A stretch of DNA of 64,000 nucleotides, from positions 124,001 through 188,000 of the forward strand of contig NZ_JAAOLX010000008.1 of assembly GCF_011601265.1 (NCBI RefSeq), written 5' to 3'. The notes beneath the pieces are model-generated. The model saw nothing but the letters and a program-made list of their open reading frames with translations, made no database searches and was not told where the DNA came from. The stretch is from Iodobacter violaceini (lineage in GTDB: Bacteria; Pseudomonadota; Gammaproteobacteria; Burkholderiales; Chitinibacteraceae). Below, piece by piece: positions 55,852-64,000 of the stretch (positions are counted from its first letter, which is position 1; each line of letters begins with the position of its first letter). The translations under genes and the position numbers were made by a program.

Positions 55852-57226
55852 ATTCTCAATCAAGCGTCAGCTCCTCCTGTGGTTACTCATACCGCAGGGG
55901 GTGCTTTGGCTTGCCGGTGCATTCTTAAGTTATAACGTAGCCCGGCATTATACCAATATGGCGATCGACGACAGCCTGCTGCAAACAGCACGCTCGATTG
56001 GCCGGCAAATCAAGCCCCAGGACAATGGGCTGATTATTGATTTCCCCCACGCTCTTCAGCTTTTACTGGATGACGACTCAGACGAGCGCCTGTTTTATAC
56101 GGTATCGCTCAATACAGGCGGCATTATCTTCAGTAATAGCGAGCTGCCCGCGCTGCAAAGCCATTTAAAGCCCGACAATCAAATTGTTTTTTATGATTCA
56201 CGCATTCAAAACGAATCGCTGCGCATTGTTTCGCTCTATTTCCCGGTAGAAATTACCCAGCAAAAAAAGTGGATGCACGTACTGGTGGGCAAAAGCACCG
56301 AAGCACGCAGCCAGCTTTCTAAAGAAATCCTGATTGCCATTGCCGCACCGCTGGCCCTGCTGATTTTTGCCATGAGTTTTCTGGTCTGGTGGGGCATAAA
56401 CCGGGGTCTGCGCCCCTTAGCCCGCCTGCAGCGCAGGGTTGAAGAACACTCAGGCCAGGACCCATCCCCTCTGCAACTGGATGATGAACCTGAAGAAGTG
56501 GGCGCGCTCACTTCGGCACTTAATCAACTCTTAAGCAGCACCAATGAAAGTGTGGCCCGGCAACGCCGCTTTATTGCCGATGCTGCGCATCAGCTCCGCA
56601 CCCCTCTCGCCGGCTTAAAATCGCAAACCGAGCTGGCCATGCGCGAAACCACACCAGAAGGGCTAAGCAACCGCCTGACCATGGTGCACACCAGCGCCAA
56701 CCGCAGCATTCACCTTGTTAATCAGCTACTTACCCTTGCCAGATCTGAGCCGGACAGCGCAAAAGGCATGCCGCGCGTCCCGCTTGATTTAGCCAAACTA
56801 ATACGCGAGCTGACGGCAGAATGCGTGCCACGCGCCTTGGCTGCCGGCATGGATCTGGGCTGTGACACCGATGTATCCGAAGCGCCCATGCACGGCAACT
56901 CCGCCCTGCTGAGGGAGCTGTTTACCAATCTGATTGAAAACGCCATCAAATATATCCCGCGCGGCTGTAATATCACCGCCCGCCTGAGCATCGAAGGCGA
57001 GAATTACGTGGTTGAAGTAGAAGACGATGGGGCCGGAATTCCGGATGCCGATAAAGAGCGCGTGTTCGAGCGCTTTTACCGCCGCGAGCAAACCGGTAAT
57101 GGCTGTGGATTAGGGATGGCAATTGTTAAAGAAATCACCGAAAGGCATCGTGGCAGCATCCGCCTGCTTGATGCCAAGCCACACGGGCTGATTGTGCGCG
57201 TTCTGCTGCCGATTAAAGCTGAATAA
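55838..57226 (+). CDS. Sensor histidine kinase (TctE/QseC-like)
   Basis: A 462-residue kinase. Two transmembrane helices (about 11-31 and 164-186) enclose a periplasmic TctE-N-type sensor domain; then come HAMP, a dimerisation domain with phosphorylated His251 (FIADAAHQLRTPLAGLKSQ), and a catalytic domain with N-box NLIENAIKYIPRG, D-box VEDDGAGIP and G-box GCGLGMAIVK. ATG 55838 is in-frame and overlaps the regulator gene. Family members of the TctE group sense carboxylates, but the ligand here is unknown. Confidence 0.92.
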   Translation: MLRGKFSIKRQLLLWLLIPQGVLWLAGAFLSYNVARHYTNMAIDDSLLQTARSIGRQIKPQDNGLIIDFPHALQLLLDDDSDERLFYTVSLNTGGIIFSNSELPALQSHLKPDNQIVFYDSRIQNESLRIVSLYFPVEITQQKKWMHVLVGKSTEARSQLSKEILIAIAAPLALLIFAMSFLVWWGINRGLRPLARLQRRVEEHSGQDPSPLQLDDEPEEVGALTSALNQLLSSTNESVARQRRFIADAAHQLRTPLAGLKSQTELAMRETTPEGLSNRLTMVHTSANRSIHLVNQLLTLARSEPDSAKGMPRVPLDLAKLIRELTAECVPRALAAGMDLGCDTDVSEAPMHGNSALLRELFTNLIENAIKYIPRGCNITARLSIEGENYVVEVEDDGAGIPDADKERVFERFYRREQTGNGCGLGMAIVKEITERHRGSIRLLDAKPHGLIVRVLLPIKAE

Positions 57227-57236
57227 ACCCTCGCCC

Positions 57237-57881
57237 TCAGCACATTGCTTTATTCGCCCGAATAAGCTCAGCCAATACTTTCATCGAATCGAAATGAATA
57301 ACCCCGCCAAAAGGGCAAGCTTCACCAAAAGGGTTATAAAAATACGTTTGAATCCCTGCCTTAACGCCTGCCTCCACCCCAAGTAATCCATCTTCAACAA
57401 CGATACAATCAGCATTAGCAAAGCCCATATCTTGTGCTGCAAACTGATAAATACCCGGGTCTGGCTTCCAAATACCCACTTCATACGAACTATATAAATT
57501 CGGGCCAAAGTATGAAGATAAGCCGCAAACATCCAAGGCTTGCCGTATTTTATTTAAAGGGCCACTAGAAACAACCGCCTTCATTTGCGGCATATTGCTC
57601 AGCATCTCGAGCACACCATCAACAGGCTTAAGCTCCGTCAGAAAAAGCTGTGCTACAACTGCCCTATAAGCAGGAATAAAATCATCTGTCAGAGCAAGAT
57701 CATTTTCCATACTTAATATTTCTAAAATTCGTGCAAGTTTCCAGCCTCTAAAGCGAAGTACTAATTCATCAGCATCCAGTGAAACACCCAACTCTTTGAA
57801 TTGAATCACCAAGCCCAGATTACACAGCCATTCGCTGTCAACGAGCGTGCCATCGCAATCAAACAACAAACATTGATTCAT
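57237..57881 (-). CDS. HAD-IA phosphatase, YieH-like
   Basis: A 214-residue HAD phosphatase. Motif I is FDCDGTLVDSEW (nucleophile Asp), motif II is VVSSGPLNKIRQAL, and motifs III/IV lie in IWKPDPGIYQFAAQDMGF and CIVVEDGLLGVEAG. The wording resembles E. coli YieH (6-phosphogluconate phosphatase), but substrate assignment is tentative. ATG 57881 (MNQCLLFDCDG) is preferred over 57914. It is convergent with the sensor kinase, 10 bp apart, and downstream of gspK. Confidence 0.85.
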   Translation of the reverse strand: MNQCLLFDCDGTLVDSEWLCNLGLVIQFKELGVSLDADELVLRFRGWKLARILEILSMENDLALTDDFIPAYRAVVAQLFLTELKPVDGVLEMLSNMPQMKAVVSSGPLNKIRQALDVCGLSSYFGPNLYSSYEVGIWKPDPGIYQFAAQDMGFANADCIVVEDGLLGVEAGVKAGIQTYFYNPFGEACPFGGVIHFDSMKVLAELIRANKAMC

Positions 57882-57982
57882 TTGTTTCTCTGAAGTTGAT
57901 TGAAATAAAAACACAGCGCATTGATTCCACCAGTTTTTACACGCAAACGCACTGGTAAAAACCTGGTCTCCGGCAATTTACA

Positions 57983-58903
57983 TCAACGCCTTCTCAGCCA
58001 GACAATCCTTGGAATCTGATCGCCTTTGCGCTCCAGCAGTGCCTGAAAGCTCATATTAACCCGGCCAAAATGCGCGTCCACTTCGCTGATGAAATAACGG
58101 CTTTCTATGGATACGCCATCCAGTGATACGGTGGCTTGCAGGGTCTGGGGCAAGGCCAGTTTAAATTCTTCAATATTTTTAAAATACTTGCCTGAGCGTT
58201 TGGCCACAACACCTTGCGCGGCAGACACTGACAGGCCCGGAATAATCGCCGCCAATACTTCCGGCCCGGCAAAATTGACATTCACGGGCGTTGCCTGCGG
58301 TAAAACACTGATTAAGGGCTCCAGTCTGGCGATCACTTCGGGCGTGAAGCCACGAATACGGGACAAGCCCTGAATATCCAGCAAAGCGCGGTTAGCTGCG
58401 CGGTAGGGTTCGGCCATCGCCAGATATTCAACATCTTCTGCCCCTCCCGGATAGCGGGTCAGGTTATCTGCATCCAGCCAGTCGACCAGTGCATTAGCGA
58501 TATCCGGCGGCAGGCCCAGCGTTTGCACAAGACGTTGAAAAGCCGCGAATGCGGACTCATTCAATACCCCGTTTTGCACTACATTGTTTAAATTAAAACG
58601 CCCCTGCTGCTCTAATAAACGCCCGCCTACCCGACCTGTTTCAACCGGAATCGCCGGAATCGGAATATTCCATGGCTCAAGCTGATGATCAATCTGATTA
58701 TTGCGGGCGTCATCCCTTAGGGTGAGCCTTGCCAGGTTAATGGAAGCGCGGGCTATGCCGCGTGCCTCGGCCAGATCAAACTGATTTTCCAGTTGCCGGA
58801 ACCACAGCTGCTGGCGCCAGGCAATGGCCACCGCCAGGGTGGTCACCAGCGCAGCAGTCAGCACGGCGGTAATGATGGCAACGCCTTGTTGTTTGCGCAT
58901 CAT
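57983..58903 (-). CDS. gspK: Type II secretion minor pseudopilin GspK
   Basis: A 306-residue pseudopilin. It has the short leader MMRKQQG before VAIITAVLTAALVTTLAVAI, with no Glu at mature position 5, the family exception, and a large globular domain with ANALVDWLDADNLTRYPGGA followed by EDVEYL. GspK caps the pseudopilus tip with GspI and GspJ. Its start overlaps gspJ by 4 bp. It is the last gsp gene visible; gspL, gspM, gspC, gspD and gspE are not adjacent. Confidence 0.93.
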   Translation of the reverse strand: MMRKQQGVAIITAVLTAALVTTLAVAIAWRQQLWFRQLENQFDLAEARGIARASINLARLTLRDDARNNQIDHQLEPWNIPIPAIPVETGRVGGRLLEQQGRFNLNNVVQNGVLNESAFAAFQRLVQTLGLPPDIANALVDWLDADNLTRYPGGAEDVEYLAMAEPYRAANRALLDIQGLSRIRGFTPEVIARLEPLISVLPQATPVNVNFAGPEVLAAIIPGLSVSAAQGVVAKRSGKYFKNIEEFKLALPQTLQATVSLDGVSIESRYFISEVDAHFGRVNMSFQALLERKGDQIPRIVWLRRR

Positions 58904-59499
58904 GGCAGGGTGTATATCCTTTCTACGGTAGTGTCATCGGCGAGCGTCAGCTTAATTTTCACACCCCGTGGCGGCACTTTACTATTGCCTGCGGGCGGCC
59001 AGCTGGGCTTCCACTGGCTGGAGGCATCTAAAAAATTCACTTCAAACCCGCGGATATTTTCCAGCAAGGTGTGCACCTGCGGCTCTTCACGCGGCCCCAG
59101 ATCAAGCGCATTCCACAGCAGCAGCTCTAAGCGGCCATTATTCAAACGATAGGCCACATGAAAAGCATCCCGGTTGCGATCCAGGCGAATCAGTTCCAGT
59201 GGCTGATCATCTTTACGCTCCGGTTTATTCGTGCCACGCATTGCGGCCTGCTCTACCCCGCCCTGATCCCGCCAGGGGCGATCCACCGCCTGGCTGACAT
59301 CCTCTTCCATGCGATCAAACACCAAAGATAAATCGCGCCAGCGCTTAGCCTCGGCATCCAGAGCAGAACGCGTTTGCGCCACCGATTCCAGGCCTTTATA
59401 TGAAATCAAAGTCACCACGCTAAATACCGCCAGCGCGATTAAGATTTCCAGCAGGGTAAAGCCTGCATGCCTGGGTTTAAACACCTTAATGGGGAACAT
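58900..59499 (-). CDS. gspJ: Type II secretion minor pseudopilin GspJ
   Basis: A 199-residue minor pseudopilin. The prepilin motif HAGFTLLEILIALAVFS has the cleavage glycine followed by Phe+1 and Glu+5, and the body contains RPWRDQGGVEQAAMRG and LELLLWNALDLG. ATG 59499 (MFPIKVFK) is preferred over a TTG two codons upstream. It overlaps gspI and gspK on either side. Confidence 0.92.
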   Translation of the reverse strand: MFPIKVFKPRHAGFTLLEILIALAVFSVVTLISYKGLESVAQTRSALDAEAKRWRDLSLVFDRMEEDVSQAVDRPWRDQGGVEQAAMRGTNKPERKDDQPLELIRLDRNRDAFHVAYRLNNGRLELLLWNALDLGPREEPQVHTLLENIRGFEVNFLDASSQWKPSWPPAGNSKVPPRGVKIKLTLADDTTVERIYTLP

Positions 59500-59857
59500 G
59501 AGCAAGATAACTTACCAGAGTCGCTGCCGCGTGCTGATCATCACCGGCAGAAAATACTTTTATTTCGATGCGCCGAAAGCTGCGGTTGGGGGATCCGCCA
59601 GTTTCTACGCGCCAGACAAAATCCATGCCCGCTTGTGATTCTTTACCCTCAGCCGAGCCAATATCGGGCCATGCCCCCATGGCAGCCAGCTCGTTTAAGC
59701 GGTTTTGCGCCACCCAGCCTGCTGCCGTGCGGCTTTTCAGCTCAATCGCATTATTAGTGCTTGCCAGGGTCGCTTTCATCGCGGCCCCCATGGCAATGGC
59801 AATCACGGCCAGTGCAACCAGCACTTCAATCAGGGTAAAACCTGCATATTTACGCAT
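59486..59857 (-). CDS. gspI: Type II secretion minor pseudopilin GspI
   Basis: A 123-residue minor pseudopilin with leader MRKYAG then FTLIEVLVALAVIAIAMGAA, and the typical body LNELAAMGAWPDIGS, then RVETGGSPNRSFRRIEIKVF. ATG 59857 (MRKYAGFTLIE) gives the normal short leader; an ORF extends upstream to 59902 into gspH. It overlaps gspH by 8 bp. Confidence 0.92.
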   Translation of the reverse strand: MRKYAGFTLIEVLVALAVIAIAMGAAMKATLASTNNAIELKSRTAAGWVAQNRLNELAAMGAWPDIGSAEGKESQAGMDFVWRVETGGSPNRSFRRIEIKVFSAGDDQHAAATLVSYLAHVPH

Positions 59858-60356
59858 GAGGCAGGGCCGCAGGTGCCGAGGCATCTGGCTGGTGAACTTC
59901 AACCCGCCCCATCACATCACCCTGCAATTCCAAGCGGCTGTTATTTAAGCGCAGCTGCAAGCGAAAAGGGGCATTCACACCCGAAGGCTCAAACACCAGA
60001 CGTTCTCCCAGGCGCTGCTCACGCAAATTAACAGCAAAACCTTCCACCCTGACTTCTTCTAAAACATGCGGATTAAGCAAATCATGCGTGGCAATCGATT
60101 GCCAGTTGTTTTGTGCATCCTGCAACCAGAACTGATACCCCAAACCATCCGATGACCATGCAATGGCCTGCCCGCTGGTAATGGCCTCATCCCGGGCGGA
60201 TTCAAATAACGAAGCCAGGCGGCTGGCCTCGCGCTCCACCCTTTGCCCGTCTGATAAATCCAGACGCACCACGGCCAAACCCATAATGATGCCGATAATA
60301 CTGAGCACCACAAGGATTTCTATCAGGGTAAAGCCACGCTGAACCATCGCTTTCAT
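59850..60356 (-). CDS. gspH: Type II secretion minor pseudopilin GspH
   Basis: A 168-residue minor pseudopilin with leader MKAMVQRG and FTLIEILVVLSIIGIIMGLA. A domain typical of GspH/FimT follows, FESARDEAITSGQAIAWSSD with GYQFWL. ATG 60356 is preferred; the frame opens 4 codons earlier. It lies 37 bp after gspG. Confidence 0.9.
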   Translation of the reverse strand: MKAMVQRGFTLIEILVVLSIIGIIMGLAVVRLDLSDGQRVEREASRLASLFESARDEAITSGQAIAWSSDGLGYQFWLQDAQNNWQSIATHDLLNPHVLEEVRVEGFAVNLREQRLGERLVFEPSGVNAPFRLQLRLNNSRLELQGDVMGRVEVHQPDASAPAALPHA

Positions 60357-60393
60357 CGCCCGGTGCAAGCCATCATCTGTTGCTTAAAGGGCA

Positions 60394-60819
60394 TCAGTTA
60401 TCCCAGGAGCCAATATCAGCATCTGTACCTTCACCACCCTGCTGGCCATCAGCACCATAGCTCATGACATCAATTTCACCCTTAATGCCCGGGCTGAGGT
60501 AAAGATAATCACCACCCCATGGGTCTTTAGGCAGCTTTTCCAGGTAACCACCGGTTTTCCAGTTATTTGGCACAGGAGCAGCACTTGGCTTTTCTACCAG
60601 TGCCTTTAAGCCCTGTTCGGTACTTGGGTAACGGCCGTTATCCAGCTTATAAAGCTTGAGCGCCTGGACCACAGAACGGATATCTTGTTTAGCGGCCACA
60701 ACGCGGGCCTCATTCGGGCGATTCATAATTTTAGGCACCACTAAAGCGCCCAAAATAGCCAGAATGGTAATCACCACCAAAATTTCAATCAGCGTAAAAC
60801 CGCCTTGCCTGCGTTTCAT
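60394..60819 (-). CDS. gspG: Type II secretion major pseudopilin GspG
   Basis: A 141-residue major pseudopilin with leader MKRRQGG, cleaved before FTLIEILVVITILAILGALV (Glu+5 present). The body carries LYKLDNGRYPSTEQGLKALV, KLPKDPWGGDYLYLSPG and the calcium-site region MSYGADGQQGGEGTDADI. GGGGAG precedes the ATG at good spacing. Polymerises into the pseudopilus that drives secretion. Confidence 0.96.
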   Translation of the reverse strand: MKRRQGGFTLIEILVVITILAILGALVVPKIMNRPNEARVVAAKQDIRSVVQALKLYKLDNGRYPSTEQGLKALVEKPSAAPVPNNWKTGGYLEKLPKDPWGGDYLYLSPGIKGEIDVMSYGADGQQGGEGTDADIGSWDN

Positions 60820-60869
60820 TTCATACTCCCCTTTATGAAAGCCATTACGATTTGTTCGTATTCGGCTTT

Positions 60870-62066
60870 TTATTTAACCAATTGATTCATTTCAAAAACA
60901 GGTAACAGAATCGCCAATACAATCACAAGCACCACGCCGCCCATTAACAGGACCATCAGCGGGCCAAGCAGCCCGGTAAAGGTTGAAACGCGATTTTCTA
61001 ATTCTTGCGTTTGCTGCGCAGCAGCTTTTTCCAGCATATGTTCAAGGCGCCCCGTTGCTTCACCGCTGCCGATCAGATGGATCAGCACGGGCGGAAACAT
61101 TTTGCTTACCGCCAGTGCACGCGACAAGGTCATCCCTTCACGCACCTGCCTCGCCGCTTCAGCCACCGCATCGCGCAGGGGCAAGCTGCCCAGCACGCCA
61201 CTCACAGCCTGCAAAGCATTCAGAAGCGGCACGCCGCTTCCTACCAGAATCGCCAAAGTAGAAGCCAGCTGAGCGGTATTTGCAGTACGCTCAAAGCGCC
61301 CAATCAGAGGCAGCTTTAAACGCCATGCATCAAACTGCCGTCTTACCGCTTGTTTTTTAAGGGCATGCCAGCCTGCTGCCGTGGCTATCGCCAGCAGCAC
61401 AAAGAAAATCAGCCCCCAATCGCGCACAAACTGGCTGGCCCAAAGCAAAAGACGCGTGAGCAGAGGCAGCGTTTGCTTGGCACTCTGAAACACCGTCACC
61501 ATCTGCGGCACAACCCAAGTCAAAAGCCCGACAATCACCAGCGCCGAAACAAACATCACCACAGCGGGGTAAATAAAGGCCAGCCCCACTTTTGAGGCCA
61601 GAGACGCACGGGATTCAAGATAATCGGCCAGGCGCTGCATCACGGCAGCCGCTTTGCCTGATTCCTCTCCCGCGCTGACAATCGTACGGTAAAGCTCCGG
61701 GAAAACACGGGGATGACGTGTAAGCGCCTGAGAAAGTGAGGAGCCAGCCAGAATCTCGCTGCGCAGCGCGGCAACCAGCTGCTTTTCGCGCTCGACTTCA
61801 CTTTGCTCAATCAAAACAGAGAGCGCCTGCTCAATAGGCAAACCCGCATCCAGCAGGGTGGCCAGCTGGCGTGTGAGCAAGGAGAGCTTTGCTGTGCCTA
61901 AGCTGCGCTCACCTTTTGCCCCGGCAGAGGCGATTTCTTCCAGCTCGGAAACCCACAAACCCTGCTGACGCAACAAACCCTTGGCTAAGCGAGACGTTTC
62001 CGCCTCGATAACGCCACGCGCAGCCTTCCCGCCCTCGTTCACAGCGCGGTAGCGAAAAGCGGTCAT
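60870..62066 (-). CDS. gspF: Type II secretion inner-membrane platform protein GspF
   Basis: A 398-residue polytopic platform protein with two T2SSF domains (about 70-190 and 272-392) and three transmembrane segments (about 168-190, 220-240, 372-392). Typical strings are LTRQLATLLDAGLPIEQALS and AQLASTLAILVGSGVPLLNA, later LLGPLMVLLMGGVVLVIVLA. ATG 62066 (MTAFRYRAVN) is preferred over 62099. gspE and gspD, usually just upstream, are absent; the upstream neighbour is purU. Confidence 0.95.
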   Translation of the reverse strand: MTAFRYRAVNEGGKAARGVIEAETSRLAKGLLRQQGLWVSELEEIASAGAKGERSLGTAKLSLLTRQLATLLDAGLPIEQALSVLIEQSEVEREKQLVAALRSEILAGSSLSQALTRHPRVFPELYRTIVSAGEESGKAAAVMQRLADYLESRASLASKVGLAFIYPAVVMFVSALVIVGLLTWVVPQMVTVFQSAKQTLPLLTRLLLWASQFVRDWGLIFFVLLAIATAAGWHALKKQAVRRQFDAWRLKLPLIGRFERTANTAQLASTLAILVGSGVPLLNALQAVSGVLGSLPLRDAVAEAARQVREGMTLSRALAVSKMFPPVLIHLIGSGEATGRLEHMLEKAAAQQTQELENRVSTFTGLLGPLMVLLMGGVVLVIVLAILLPVFEMNQLVK

Positions 62067-62162
62067 ACGGAAATACCAGAGAGATGAAGTACCCAACAAA
62101 TTATCATTTTTATTATTTTGTTCAGGAGTGGTTAATTAAACTGAGGGTTTTATAATTCATAC

Positions 62163-62202
62163 AAAAGCCGCCCCTGATTTTATACAAGAAATCAAAGACG
62201 GC
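62163..62202 (-). terminator. Probable terminator of purU
   Basis: Read on the minus strand, GCCG pairs with CGGC and TGATTT with AAATCA around an 8-nt loop, with unpaired bases between, followed by a short T-run. It lies 20 bp beyond the purU stop. Confidence 0.5.
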
Positions 62203-62221
62203 CCGCATTCTCTTTAAATAT

Positions 62222-63073
62222 TTAAGAGAAAATCACCGTTTTCTTTGCATAAACCAGAATCCGGTTTTCAAGATGGGCCCGTACCGCACGTGAAAGCACC
62301 ATTCTTTCCAAATCACGGCCTTTCTGAATCAGCATATCTATATCGTCACGGTGCGAAATACGCATCACATCCTGTTCGATAATCGGGCCATCGTCCAACA
62401 CCTCGGTGACATAATGGCTGGTTGCACCAATAAGCTTTACACCACGGGCAAATGCGCGGTGATAAGGCTTTGCCCCTTCAAATGCGGGTAAAAATGAATG
62501 GTGAATATTAATCACACGCTGCGGATAAGACGCGGTAAATTCGTGGCTTAATACCTGCATATACCGGGCAAGCACAATTAAATCAATCTGACTGGCTTCC
62601 AGCAATGCACGCTGGGCTTGTTCTGATTCGGCTTTATTGTCTTTAGTTACGGTAATCACATGATAAGGAATGCCATAGTAATCCGCCAGGCCACGGCAAT
62701 CTTCATGATTAGAAATAATCAGCGGAATATCGCAGCGCAATTCGCCGCTCTTATGCCGGTGCAGCAAATCAACCAGACAATGGTCATATTTAGAAACAAA
62801 AATAGCCACTTTGGGGCGGCGGGCAGACAAGGCCACCGACCATGTCATCTGGAAGCGATCAGCAATAGGCTGAAAAGCAGCAGCGAACGCGCTCATATCC
62901 AATGAAAAATCGGTGACATCCCACTCTACCCGCATCAGGAAGAGATTTTCTGTCTCGTCCTGATGCTGATCGGCGTGAACAATATTGGCGTTATAGGTAT
63001 ACAGAAAATTGGCAATCGCAGCAGATAAACCTTTTCGATCCGGACAACTAATCAGTAGTGTTGCGGTATTCAT
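62222..63073 (-). CDS. purU: Formyltetrahydrofolate deformylase
   Basis: Hydrolyses 10-formyl-THF to formate and THF; the formate can feed PurT. The 283-residue protein has an N-terminal ACT domain (about 5-80, ISCPDRKGLSAAIANFLYTY) and the formyltransferase domain with SNHEDCRGLADYYGIPYH and VLARYMQVLSHEF. These are followed by the catalytic NIHHSFLPAFEGA and VTEVLDDGPIIEQDV with the conserved Asn, His and Asp. Confidence 0.96.
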   Translation of the reverse strand: MNTATLLISCPDRKGLSAAIANFLYTYNANIVHADQHQDETENLFLMRVEWDVTDFSLDMSAFAAAFQPIADRFQMTWSVALSARRPKVAIFVSKYDHCLVDLLHRHKSGELRCDIPLIISNHEDCRGLADYYGIPYHVITVTKDNKAESEQAQRALLEASQIDLIVLARYMQVLSHEFTASYPQRVINIHHSFLPAFEGAKPYHRAFARGVKLIGATSHYVTEVLDDGPIIEQDVMRISHRDDIDMLIQKGRDLERMVLSRAVRAHLENRILVYAKKTVIFS

Positions 63074-63155
63074 TCAGTGACTCTAGTAAAATCTATTCCT
63101 AATTCTAACAGCAACACCCGCCTTAAGGCATTAGTCCAGCCATGGCAAAATACGC

Positions 63156-63518
63156 TCAATGATGATTCTGCGCAGAGAGACAGTCTTTTTGTTTCTGACG
63201 GCACTGCTCTACCATTCGTTCTCCATCTGTTAACAGCTGCTCAAACGGGGTGCTGAAACGGTGTTTAGGTATTTTTGCTCTCCAGACATAGCCTTCCTCA
63301 GGCACGTCCAGCAGATCCACCGGATAATTAAACATGGCTGCATAAATTGCAGAACCCACACCGGAAATACGTGCGGGGTTGAAAGATCGGCCATCTGGCC
63401 CCATCATCTCGTGATCGAGAGACCTTAATGCAACAGCGATGGTTTCTTCAGGAGACAATTTATCCTGTAAGGCCACACGTACAGCGGCAAGTAAAATTTC
63501 TTTTTGAATCAAGTCCAT
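63156..63518 (-). CDS. Hypothetical protein
   Basis: A 120-residue soluble protein, N-terminus MDLIQKEILLAAVRVALQDK. The central part has GPDGRSFNPARISGVGSAIY and the tail is charged (MVEQCRQKQKDCLSAQNHH) with two cysteines. No signal peptide, membrane segment or known motif is seen. A GGGGGAG precedes overlapping GTG and ATG codons, so the exact start (63521, 63518 or slightly later) is uncertain. It is divergent from trmL. I do not recognise the family. Confidence 0.6.
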   Translation of the reverse strand: MDLIQKEILLAAVRVALQDKLSPEETIAVALRSLDHEMMGPDGRSFNPARISGVGSAIYAAMFNYPVDLLDVPEEGYVWRAKIPKHRFSTPFEQLLTDGERMVEQCRQKQKDCLSAQNHH

Positions 63519-63608
63519 CACTCCCCCAAAATATTTACTATGTTGTTTTATTCTGGGTTTCTATCTGTTTAATACAAGGCGTTTCGCCTGCCACCTGTCA
63601 GCCCACAT

Positions 63609-64000
63609 ATGTTCCATATTGTCTTATTTCAGCCTGAAATCCCGCCTAATACAGGCAATGTTATCCGCCTCGCCGCCAATACGGGCTGCAGCCTGCATTT
63701 AGTCAAGCCACTGGGCTTTGAGCTGGATGACAAGCGTATGCGTCGTGCCGGACTGGATTACCACGAGTTTTCCAGCATGCAAATCCACGAATCATGGGCA
63801 GATTGTCAGCAATCTTTAGCTGGCCATCGTTTTTTTGCCATGACTACAAAAGGATCAGCAAGGCACGACCGCATTATCTACGAGAAAGGTGACGTTTTTG
63901 TGTTCGGCCCGGAAACGCGGGGCCTGCCAGAGGAAGTTCGCGCAGAATTTGCAGCAGACCGCCGCATTCGCCTGCCCATGATGCCGGATAATCGCAGCTT
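63609..64000 (+). CDS. trmL: tRNA (cytidine(34)-2'-O)-methyltransferase, cut by window edge
   Basis: SPOUT-class methyltransferase that modifies the wobble base of certain tRNA-Leu species. The 130 visible codons begin MFHIVLFQPEIPPNTGNVIR and show LVKPLGFELDDKRMRRAGLD followed by YHEF, and the SAM-knot strand VFVFGPETRGLP near the visible end. The family is about 155 residues, so about 25 are missing. The targets described in E. coli are the CAA and UAA leucine tRNAs, not the CAG isoacceptor clustered in this window. Confidence 0.93.
   Translation, partial: MFHIVLFQPEIPPNTGNVIRLAANTGCSLHLVKPLGFELDDKRMRRAGLDYHEFSSMQIHESWADCQQSLAGHRFFAMTTKGSARHDRIIYEKGDVFVFGPETRGLPEEVRAEFAADRRIRLPMMPDNRS

Overview
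The window is 64 kb of ordinary bacterial chromosome. Gene content and order (rpoE-rseABC-degP-lepA-lepB-rnc-era-recO with nadB divergent, a DUF3460 gene, PEP-CTERM sorting, paired bacterioferritins) point to a betaproteobacterium, most likely in the Neisseriales (an Iodobacter-like or other Chitinibacteraceae genus is my best guess; the genus is inference). I see no insertion sequence, prophage, integron, rRNA or CRISPR array. Both edges cut genes: recO on the left and trmL on the right.

Region by region. 1-9742 (minus) is one long colinear run from the envelope-stress sigma factor through its anti-sigma apparatus, periplasmic protease, a glutaredoxin-like protein, LepA, signal peptidase I, a DUF4845 protein, RNase III, Era and RecO. 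nadB diverges from it. 11.5-15.7 kb holds small orphan genes, a Tsx-type porin and purT plus a truncated haemoglobin. 16-23 kb holds a chemoreceptor, a HisN-like phosphatase, two complementary bacterioferritin subunits, a diguanylate cyclase, dut and coaBC. 23.2-30 kb is the most accessory-looking part: two tandem Tat-exported agmatine-deiminase-like enzymes, a divergent LysR regulator, a Tat-exported phospholipase C with two extra C-terminal domains, and a PEP-CTERM protein. 30-36 kb has a YgfX/SIMPL pair, small hypotheticals, RNase R with a repetitive basic tail, and four tandem tRNA-Leu(CAG) genes behind a near-consensus promoter. 36-42.5 kb has a REC-TPR protein, an orphan AAA-type ATPase, a second chemoreceptor and an ankyrin protein. 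43-54 kb carries ybaK, selO, a PiT phosphate transporter, an Ig-like lipoprotein, a histone-deacetylase-family enzyme and a moxR-DUF58-transglutaminase operon. 54-64 kb carries hemH, an OmpR-type two-component system, a HAD phosphatase, a partial type II secretion cluster (gspF-K), purU, a hypothetical gene and trmL.

Functional links: the rpoE run couples envelope-stress sensing to proteolysis, protein export processing and RNA maturation. The two bacterioferritins look like heme-site and ferroxidase-site halves of one mixed shell. The Tat substrates, the PEP-CTERM protein and the T2SS pseudopilins point to a secretory lifestyle. The most interesting unexplained sequence element is a long nested hairpin between lepA and lepB, upstream of the RNase III gene in the same apparent transcript. 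Others are the ferroxidase/heme split of the bacterioferritins, the Tat-exported deiminase pair, and the 4 x 75 bp repeat in the RNase R tail.
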